From Chloromonas sp. AAM2 (Eukaryota; Chlorophyta; Chlorophyceae; Chlamydomonadales; Chlamydomonadaceae), in NCBI GenBank assembly GCA_004335635.1, contig QAXH01000808.1, positions 1 to 15,282 of the forward strand: 15,282 bases of DNA, read 5' to 3'. This document shows, in pieces, positions 8,901 through 15,282 of this stretch; the stretch's first letter is position 1, and each line of letters opens with the position of its first letter. The position numbers and the translations under genes are program-made. The notes beneath the pieces were generated by a model. The model worked only from the letters and a program-made list of their open reading frames with translations, did not search any database and had not been told where the DNA came from.

Positions 8901-11900
8901 ATGACAAGTGCCCCAGCCGTTTTCAGCCTTTGTGCACCGTGCCGTATCTTGAGTGCAGCCGGAGCAGTGCCACCATGCACGTAAGTTAAGCAAACTTCAC
9001 TTCTTGCTATTCATCTGAAGAGTAGCACGCACTGGCTTCCCTTGCGTGGTAATCGGTAGTTTCCCGCTATTCCCACGGCTTCACTGGTAGATGCTTCCCA
9101 CTTCGCTTGCTCTCCTTCCAAGGTTCATACTTGTCTTGCTTTCTTTTGATGTCCTCCTGCAGGTACTGGTTCTTTGCCAACCTCCAGCACATGCTGAACC
9201 GGTGCATACTGGGGCTAAGGGGGGCCGAGCTACGGGACAGCATGCCTAGCCCTCCCCAAGCACCTCCCCCACCCCCACCTGCTGAACCAAGCCCTGCACC
9301 CAGCCCAACAGACGCCCCACCGCCCTCACCCTCCAGGGAGCCTAGCCCCACATCAGCCCCGGTCAGCCCTCCACCACCTTCTGCGGCTCAATCTGCCCCT
9401 CCTCCGCCCACAACCCTACCGCCTGCCCGTACCACATCTTTGCCAATCCATTTGCAACCAGCAGCCAGATCAAAAACTGCAGCATTGGGCATCAATGGCC
9501 CAAACGGTGTTGATTTGCAGCACGCAGAGGAGGATAGATCACGTTGGCAGAGGCACGTGTTAGAAACCGCAAAAAGCGTTGAAGAAACGCATCTCAGTGG
9601 GATTGTTGTTGGTGCGGTTGGTGCTGAGTATGAGGCTGCCCGCCCCCTGCCACTGCTTGTGTCCGTCAAGCCGTTCCCTTGGCCCGCGGTGGATCAAGAT
9701 TTGGGGGCAGCCAGTGCAGCTGTGTTTTTCAACCTCCTCATGGTAAGGGTTGCTTTTAAACGTATTGATGGTAAGGGTTGTTTTTCAACCTACTGGTAAG
9801 GGTTGTAGGGATTGTGTAACGTACCTACTGGCCAATTATTCAGGCACAATGCTTCTACAATTCAGGCACAATGCTTCTACAATTCAGACACAATGCTTCT
9901 ACAATTCAGGCACAATGCTTGTACAATTCAGGCACAATGCTTCTACAATTCAGGCACAATGCTTCTACAATTCAGGCACAATGCTTGCAAGCTTAGTATC
10001 ACTACAGGGTGACGCACCTGTTTTGCACTTGGGCTGATCAACCCAGCGCCCAAAGGCGTGAGGTGAGATGAACTGGGAGGGGTACGAACTGCATTCGAGC
10101 TAGACGGACAGGAGCTGTGTTTGGACTGGATCTGAACTGGCATGTTCAGGTTGAGTGGAAAGAAATCTGATGGCTGAATGGAACGTACCCTTCCAACTGG
10201 TTCTATGCAACAACAGTTGTTGATGGTTGCGTTGCTTCAGGTGTATGCGTTCCTCTCCCCCGCGCGTGGTGTGGTGGGCGGCATTGTGAGGGAGAAGGAG
10301 CTGAGGCTGAGGGAGGGCATGAGACTCATGGGTGAGCGCCTAGGGGGCGGATAGGCCAGGGCTAGGGTGAGGACAGGGTACGGCAAGATGGGGGCTGCCT
10401 AGGGTACGGCTAGTGGCATGTTAGGGTAGAGCTGGGGTGAGGCAAGGGAAGGCTAGATGGACTGAGGATTTCGGTCAGTCAGAAAGTCAACCAGTCAAAG
10501 CCAACATGGAGCCCAACTTCCTTAATTGATTTACATCAGGGAAGCCGTCAAAGGGATGGGATATGTATTGCCCTGCCCTACCCTGAGCAAGAAAGCCATT
10601 TCCATGCACCAGCCCTACCCTTGCCGATGATCTGGCCCCTGATCATTACCTGCCTTGACTCTTTATTTGACCCTCTCGTGTGGATGCGGAAGAGGACGCT
10701 TTGGGGCCATCTGGGGATGAAAAGATAACCCCAAAGCGTCCTCTTCCGCATTCACACGAGAGGGTCAAATATCCCCGTCAATATCATGTGAGTGCCATCG
10801 TATCGTTACTTTTACCATCACCTCTACCCTTATTTTGCCCCTGCCACGTTGCAGGTCTTGGCGACCCTGCCTACTGGGGCTCCTGGTTCGCAACCCACTG
10901 GTCGTCCCTGATGGCCTCGGGAGTGCTGTGCGCGCTGATCGGGCTCTACACCTTCACACACACCTCCTTCACGCTCATGCTGCTCTTCTTCGCGCTGTTT
11001 ACTGCGGCCCTCACCTGCTTCAGGTGACTGAGGGGCTCAGGGGTGCAAGGATTCTCAGGCGACTGAACACGCTCGGGGGTGGGTTTCAGCATCAGAACCA
11101 GGTTCCTGAAACCACGCTCCATTGGCAGCTGTATCTGTTGTGCCGGACACTGGCTGCTGGCTTCACACTTCATTGGCAGCTGCAGCTGTACCTTTTGTGA
11201 CGCGTCATTGGCTTCTTCCATGATTGTGTGAAGCAAACCTGGAACAATGGTGGCATGTGAAACCTGATCGCTACGGTAGCTAGAGTGGGCAGATGAAATC
11301 ACATTGGAAAGAAACTACATCAGAAGCAGGTTCACGGCTGACTGCAGTCAGTTGTTAGTACATTTCAATTTGATTGAACGTAATTGAGGGGAGAGTCCCG
11401 CTGCAGGTGACTCTGTTGTGCGCCCTTTCTGGCTACTGCCATGACTATCGGCTTTTTGACGGTTGTGTGCAGCGCACGTGGAGCGGCGGCTTCCATGTGA
11501 GGTTTGTTTCGTGGCTCCTCGGCCCCATGTCCCCATGACCTGCTGTGTTGGCTGTTCCGCTGCTCGTTGCAGTTACTTTCTTGCAACTCTGTTCTCCACC
11601 TCGCGTGTGGCTGGCGCGGGTGCACAGCTGCTGTACGCATTGGCAATGCTGCCCGGCTTCCTCGCGCCCTCATTCGCGCCCTATGCCGGCACTCCATGGT
11701 AGGCAGGGGCATGCAAACGCCCACAGTGCATCACATATACTTATGCGGCTCCATGTTGTGGCTGTTGCCACTGTCCCATTTCTGCTTCGCTCAGGATGGT
11801 GATTTATGGCGCCTAGACTGTTGGGTCTGCAGCAGCGCAAGCTTGCTACATTTTTTCATCTGAAAATCTAAAACTTAATTTTCAAAAAAAAGTATCTCTT

Positions 11901-14709
11901 ATCTATCTAATATCTATCCATCTATTTTGTCTCAGGGCGGCCGCTGTTTCGTCTGCAGTTGCAGAACCGGTATACTTATCACATACTAACGACGAGTCCC
12001 TGGATCGAGATTTTCAACGTATGCTTCACAAACACCATGTTTTAATAGATAAGACAGAGGCAGCATCATTTACATTAGTACTTCAGTTATGCAGTAGCAA
12101 GTGTGCCAGTTCTGGTTGGTTTGCCTGGGGTAAGCTCGTGTCTGATCACACATCACGTGCCCTTGAGTGTGCATGCTATGCCTGTGGATAGGGTAACGAC
12201 AAGGAAACATCTACAGCACAGTACGTACCCGATTCTGAAGCGTCGGTCTTTGCCTGTTCTGATTGTTTTGCCATGCATGAGCTTACATGTGCATGTGCAG
12301 AGCAGACTTGATGCAGAGCAGACTTGATGTGCAGAGCATGTCCAGAAGACAGCACATTCACTCATTTCCATGAAGTATGATTGAAGCAGTAGAACACATG
12401 CATCTCCTGACTGTTGTGCCATGCCCATGCCCATGCGTGCATGTGCCGCATATGGGCCCCTCGCAGGTACCTGTGCTGCCTGCTGCCGCCTGGCGCCGCC
12501 TCCCTGTGGGCGGTGTGCCTCATCAACTGGGAGCTGGTCAGCCAGGGGCTCACATGGAGGACACTCACATTGCCGGTGGGAGAGAAACGGGCGCAGGACT
12601 GCCGGTGTTGCTGACTGCTTAACATGATTGCGTGTGTGCGTGTGTGGGTTTGTGTGTTTGTGTGTTCGGTCGCGCCAGTCCGGGAGAAACTGCTCAGCAG
12701 GGTGGGCGTGCAAGATAACTAAATGACAGCGGGATTAGAGACGAACAACTGCTGACCGAGCCATGCTTGTGTGTCAAGTGTGCTTTACCAGGTTTGTTAT
12801 CAGCAGAATTCGGTTCGATTAGTTTTGCATACCATGGCTTCGCCCACATCACCACCCTAAGCGAGTATCATATGGCAATTCGCGTACTGAAGCTTCACCA
12901 TGTTGTTGTTTCGTCCCTTGTCCTATTGTTTGCTGCTGCCATCACAGATCGCCCAGGGCAGCAGTTTCTCTGCTGCCAGTGTGCTGTGGATCCTGGCCCT
13001 GGACATTGTCATGTACGTGCTGCTGGCATGGTACCTGGACAAGGTTAGTTGTGGCGGTTGGCTGGTGGTGGTTTGTGGTGGTTTTCAAGTCACGTTCTGC
13101 AAGCAGATTTGCGCCCTGAGTTTGCATCGCCATACCTATCACATACAGTGTGTTCAAGGGTGGCAAAGAACCGCTCTACATGCAGGTGAGCTGTGTCCCA
13201 CACAGCATGCTGTAAGCGAGTGTTAGGATTCTGTACAAGCTGTGGACCAGCTGTCAGATCAATTTGCAGGCAGAAATGGTTTGAGTTACCGTATCTGGAG
13301 CATGGTGTTGCCTGGCCAGTGCTTCAGGCTCAGGGATGTGAAGCACACACCAATGACAAATCCACAATTCGTTTCTGCCCACATGCTGCACGGGCCCCAG
13401 GTGCTTCCCACCAGTCCCAGTCAGCGCGAGCCCCCCCTGTTCTTCCTGAGGTACTTCAGGCGCACCAGGACCAAGACACCGGGACCAGGCAAGTGGCGAG
13501 GTCGCGAGCGTTGATACAGGCCTGGTCATGGGAGTGAGACTCAGCGCGTGATCGATTTATGGCCGATGAAGTGGGGAGTCGAGTCAGGAACAGATGATTG
13601 ACGGCTGATCAAGTCATGGCGGCTCCAGGTTGTGGCTGTTGCCACTGTCCCATTTCTGCTTTGCCCAGGATGGTGTTTTATGGCGCCTAGACTGTTGGGT
13701 CTGCAGCAGCGCAAGCTGGCTACATTTTTTTTACCTGAAAATCTAGAATCTAGAATCTAAAATCTAAATTTGAAAAAAGTATCTCTTATCTATCTAATAT
13801 CTATCCATCTATGTTGTCTCAGGGCAGCCGCTGTTTCGTCTGCAGTTGCAGGACCGGTCTGTGAAAAGCCAGGTATTGATGAGCCCGTTCCTGCCTTTTG
13901 TTGAAGTGATGTAGGCGGTTGCTGAAACCTAATGCTGCAGAACAGCACAAAGCCTTGTAGTTTTGTTTCCGTTTCTCTGCAGTGTTGCCCCAGGCCGTAG
14001 CCCTGTCCTCGGCCACCGGTGGCCACACAGGCGGCCTCGCCTCCCTCCTGCGCGCCCCCAGCGCGGCCAGTGTGGCCAGCAGCTTCACCAGCCCACACAC
14101 GGGCCCAGGCAGGGGGGTGCCGGGCATCCAGGCAGCCGGACTGGTTAAGGTCTTCCCGGGAGCGGGAGGCGGCGAGGTGCGACGAGGAGATGACATGTGT
14201 CCAGATTCACCACAGAAGTTGTGCCCAAAGTGTTCCAAGTGACTAGTCGATGACGATGTGACCGTTGCGTGATAGATGAGGGTGTGACACATTCGCACAA
14301 GCACCACAGGAAGTCCTCCCAAAGTCATTCAAACGACCAGCCGACTACTTAATGATCGATGAGGGCACGCGCATGAGCACCACAAGAACGGTTTTGGGGC
14401 ATCTGTGGGCCTTGGGCGCCAACGCACACCTCATGTGAATGGCCGTGACAAAAAAACAGGGGTTTCCTTACTGCTTTCTATCTGGGGCCTGCCAGGTGCC
14501 TCGTCATCATTGTCAACAGTACACGGCATTTGCATATTTGCCCAAAGCATCGCTGTGAACGTGAAACCGACAGCAGGTAAATGATTTTCTGCACGGCATG
14601 CTGTGAGCGTTGTGTGTCTTGTTTGTTTTGGTCTCCAGGTGCGTGCTCTTGACGGCGCCGGCCTGACTGTCAAGCCCGGCAGCATCACAGTGCTTCTGGG
14701 ACACAATGG
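5982..14709 (+). CDS. ABCA-family ABC transporter, exons 1-14, 3' end beyond window
   Basis: Probable membrane lipid or amphiphile transporter of the ABCA subfamily. Exons: 5982-6119, 6574-6712, 7030-7115, 7477-7596, 8008-8753, 9163-9742, 10241-10331, 10855-11023, 11573-11698, 12467-12575, 12948-13043, 13401-13488, 13983-14176, 14639-14709; 2753 coding bp, all phases consistent. Order: short cytosolic N-terminus (FLALLHKNFLLQTRSRK), TM1 at about 36-62, extracellular domain about 63-585, then a membrane domain with the ABCA signature GIVREKELRLREGMRLMGL (about 612-635) and hydrophobic segments near 590-612, 639-666, 670-697, 703-721 and 777-800. A Ser/Gly-rich linker leads to the NBD (AAGLVKVF, VRALDGAGLTV), reaching Walker A as LLGHNG. 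The start ATG is the first after an in-frame TAA at 5949. Half versus full size cannot be decided. GC donors end exons 2 and 12. Confidence 0.93.
6574..6712 (+). CDS. ABCA exon 2: TM1 end and extracellular start, GC donor
   Basis: Encodes VLLPSVFFALMCIPKYYIK, the second half of the first membrane helix, which intron 1 interrupts, followed by the start of the extracellular domain (RWWSGPDPYAG). The exon ends GCG G before the donor GCAAGT. The next exon continues GT CCT GCC and restores glycine and the open frame. The nearby GT at 6717 would shift the frame. Confidence 0.88.
6781..6915. repeat. Inverted repeat 1 in ABCA intron 2 (46-bp arms)
   Basis: Left arm 6781-6826 starts CAACACCCCCTTGAATGACA. 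Right arm 6870-6915 is its reverse complement with two mismatches. The 43-bp loop is 6827-6869. The transcript could form a very stable hairpin within this GC-AG intron. Confidence 0.95.
6831..6955. repeat. 40-bp direct repeat interleaved with inverted repeat 1
   Basis: TGAGGAGATGAGGCAATACT begins a 40-bp segment at 6831-6870 that recurs at 6916-6955 with two mismatches. One copy fills the hairpin loop and the other follows the right arm directly, so the order is arm, direct repeat, inverted arm, direct repeat. Confidence 0.93.
8008..8753 (+). CDS. ABCA exon 5: large hydrophilic part of extracellular domain
   Basis: The longest exon (746 bp, 248 codons) follows the acceptor CTTGCACAG and ends at CAG AG|GTGGGC in phase 2. 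It starts with a Cys-containing segment (DADSCMADEACWSHLL) typical of algal extracellular loops, then a stretch rich in Asp, Glu, Gln and Lys with no recognisable motif (about residues 220-370), then a more conserved-looking end (SELMRYVIRMNHSDTP). The start is chosen by acceptor and phase, since open frame continues upstream into the intron. Confidence 0.8.
9163..9742 (+). CDS. ABCA exon 6: Pro-rich insertion, then KPFPWP and TM2 start
   Basis: After YWFFANLQHMLNRCIL the exon encodes about 64 residues dominated by Pro, Ser, Ala and Thr (about 438-501; motifs such as APPPPPPAEPSPAPSP). A hydrophilic stretch and the family-like block VKPFPWPAVDQDLG then enter TM2 (AAVFFNLLM). The Pro-rich stretch lies between TM1 and TM2, so it is predicted extracellular or luminal and could be hydroxylated and glycosylated as in volvocalean wall proteins. 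The exon ends at ATG|GTAAGG. Confidence 0.88.
9839..9990. repeat. 22-bp minisatellite, about 6.9 copies, in ABCA intron 6
   Basis: Units of 22 bp beginning TTCAGGCACAATGCTT lie at 9839, 9861, 9883, 9905, 9927, 9949 and 9971 (the last truncated). Unit 3 (CAGACAC) and unit 4 (TTGTACAA) carry single substitutions. Each unit junction reads TTCTACAATTCAG, resembling a 3' splice site. Confidence 0.96.
10664..10771. repeat. Inverted repeat 2 in ABCA intron 7 (43-bp arms)
   Basis: Left arm 10664-10706 starts TATTTGACCCTCTCGTGTGG. Right arm 10729-10771 is its reverse complement with one mismatch. The loop is 22 bp (10707-10728). It shares no sequence with inverted repeat 1. Confidence 0.96.
11745..11970. 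mobile_element. Dispersed element copy A (226 bp) in ABCA intron 9, 9-bp target duplication
   Basis: Starts GCGGCTCCATGTTGTGGC and ends GTTGCAGAACCGG. It is flanked by identical TATACTTAT at 11736-11744 and 11971-11979, the signature of insertion. It closely matches copy B at 13619-13857. No coding capacity, clear terminal inverted repeat or recognisable tRNA-type promoter boxes are visible, so it is a non-autonomous element of unknown class. The interior has an AT-rich TCTATCTAATATCTATCC patch. Confidence 0.8.
12297..12328. repeat. 16-bp tandem duplication in ABCA intron 9
   Basis: GCAGAGCAGACTTGAT occurs twice in direct succession, followed by a partial GTGCAGAGCATG. It is a short slippage-type repeat downstream of dispersed element copy A. 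Confidence 0.75.
13619..13857. mobile_element. Dispersed element copy B (239 bp) in ABCA intron 12
   Basis: Same orientation and same ends (GCGGCTCCA ... GACCGG) as copy A, mostly identical by eye, with a short TCTAGAATCTAGAATCT expansion in the middle. I see no convincing target duplication around it, so it may be older or its flanks have decayed. It lies inside the second GC-AG intron of this gene. Confidence 0.78.
13983..14176 (+). CDS. ABCA exon 13: linker to nucleotide-binding domain
   Basis: Enters in phase 1 after TTTCTCTGCAG, completing the split Val codon from exon 12. Encodes a Ser/Ala/Gly-rich linker of about 50 residues, then IQAAGLVKVFPGAGGGE, the first NBD strand. The donor GAG|GTGCGA is in phase 0 and joins exon 14 (VRALDGAGLTV). 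Confidence 0.85.
14639..14709 (+). CDS. ABCA exon 14: NBD strand and first half of Walker A
   Basis: Encodes VRALDGAGLTVKPGSITVLLGHN plus two bases of a Gly codon, i.e. the GxNG part of the GxNGAGKT Walker A loop. The donor is GTGAGA. No AGKT-coding exon is visible in the remaining 570 bp, so the gene continues past the window. Confidence 0.88.
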
Positions 14710-15130
14710 GTGAGAAGTGGGCTGGAGAATGGGTTGTAAGGCAACTTGAATGGCAGGCTGTTGCCCCCTGAGGTAGTTCAACAGTGGCTGCCTACGCCTG
14801 CAAGCTCCGCCGAACTGCAAAACTTGGGGCAGGCAGGCGCACTGTTCCTGTGCATGCAACGGAAAAGATGGGTGCCAGAAGGTGGGATGACTACCCAACT
14901 ACACTGGAATTGCGCCTGGATCTACCAACAAGTGCCTGCCGTGTACTGTTAAGCAAACGCTGCTCGCCCTGTGCCCGCTGGGCTAATGCCAACGTGCCAG
15001 AACGTGCTGTGCCAGAGCATGGGAATTCAATCATGGCCCATTGAATGGTGATTAAATGATGTCAAGGTAGCAGACAGACTGACCTGTACTTTCCACCTGA
15101 TGCAAATTCAATCACATGCATGTGACAAAC

Positions 15131-15282
15131 CCCAGTCATGCATGGCACACACCCCAGTCATGCATGTGACAAACCCCAGTCATGCATGGCACACACCCCA
15201 GTCATGCATGGAACACACCCCAGTCATGCATGGCACACACCCCAGTCATGCATGGCACACACCCCAGTCATGCATGGCACAC
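15131..15282. repeat. 22-bp minisatellite, at least 6.9 copies, in ABCA intron 14
   Basis: Units starting CCCAGTCATGCATGGCAC lie at 15131, 15153, 15175, 15197, 15219, 15241 and 15263, the last cut by the window end. Unit 2 (TGTGACAAAC) and unit 4 (GGAACAC) differ slightly. The upstream palindrome TCACATGCATGTGA (15111-15124) may be the seed of the array. Confidence 0.96.

Noticed and set aside
11745..11970. tRNA gene or tRNA-headed SINE
   Set aside because: I could not find convincing A and B box sequences on either strand, and no cloverleaf was apparent.
12624..12668. GT-rich stretch as a functional element
   Set aside because: It is a degenerate TG microsatellite in intron 10 with no further structure.
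12153..12713. 186-residue minus-strand open frame
   Set aside because: It is antisense to ABCA exon 10 and its introns, has low-complexity His/Cys-rich composition, and shows no recognisable family motif.
13149..13185. Constitutive ABCA exon encoding VFKGGKEPLYMQ
   Set aside because: Its phase does not fit exon 11, and exon 12 at 13401 (VLPTSPSQ ... PPLFFL) continues the ABCA protein directly in phase 0. It is kept only as a candidate cassette exon.

Overview
This is nuclear DNA from a eukaryote. A chlorophyte green alga, probably of the Chlamydomonadales, fits best. The evidence is two intron-dense genes with short exons (21-746 bp), introns of about 200-770 bp with canonical splice sites, G/C-ending codons in exons, a (Ser-Pro)/poly-Pro stretch like those of volvocalean hydroxyproline-rich proteins, and introns loaded with minisatellites. 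Nothing looks bacterial, viral or organellar.

The layout is two genes head to head. On the minus strand, 5626 down to 117, lies a complete 11-exon gene for a PLP-dependent serine racemase / serine-threonine ammonia-lyase of 335 residues. On the plus strand, from 5982 past the right edge, lie the first 14 exons (about 917 codons) of an ABCA-family ABC transporter: first membrane helix, large extracellular domain with a Pro-rich insertion, membrane domain, and the start of the nucleotide-binding domain. The window ends inside intron 14, which interrupts the Walker A motif. A 355-bp intergenic region separates the start codons and holds a TATA box for the racemase and a telo-box motif.

SRR introns (minus strand): 5539-5038, 4944-4466, 4360-3777, 3697-3502, 3439-2703, 2612-2146, 2019-1546, 1458-978, 881-596, 574-279. 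ABCA introns: 6120-6573, 6713-7029, 7116-7476, 7597-8007, 8754-9162, 9743-10240, 10332-10854, 11024-11572, 11699-12466, 12576-12947, 13044-13400, 13489-13982, 14177-14638, 14710 to past the end. They carry minisatellites (17, 22, 22 and 30 bp units), two long near-perfect inverted repeats, and two copies of a roughly 230-bp dispersed element, one flanked by a 9-bp direct repeat. I see no further genes or RNA genes in SRR introns 1-4, 7, 9 and 10 or ABCA introns 1, 3, 4, 5, 8, 10, 11 and 13; a few of these hold short diverged duplications.

The two genes have no obvious shared pathway; their relationship is positional. The most notable points are frame-forced GC-AG introns, a 21-bp microexon, an ambiguous exon junction at the racemase metal site, the Pro-rich extracellular insertion, and the structured elements inside introns. 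I found no convincing evidence of a new multi-gene system.
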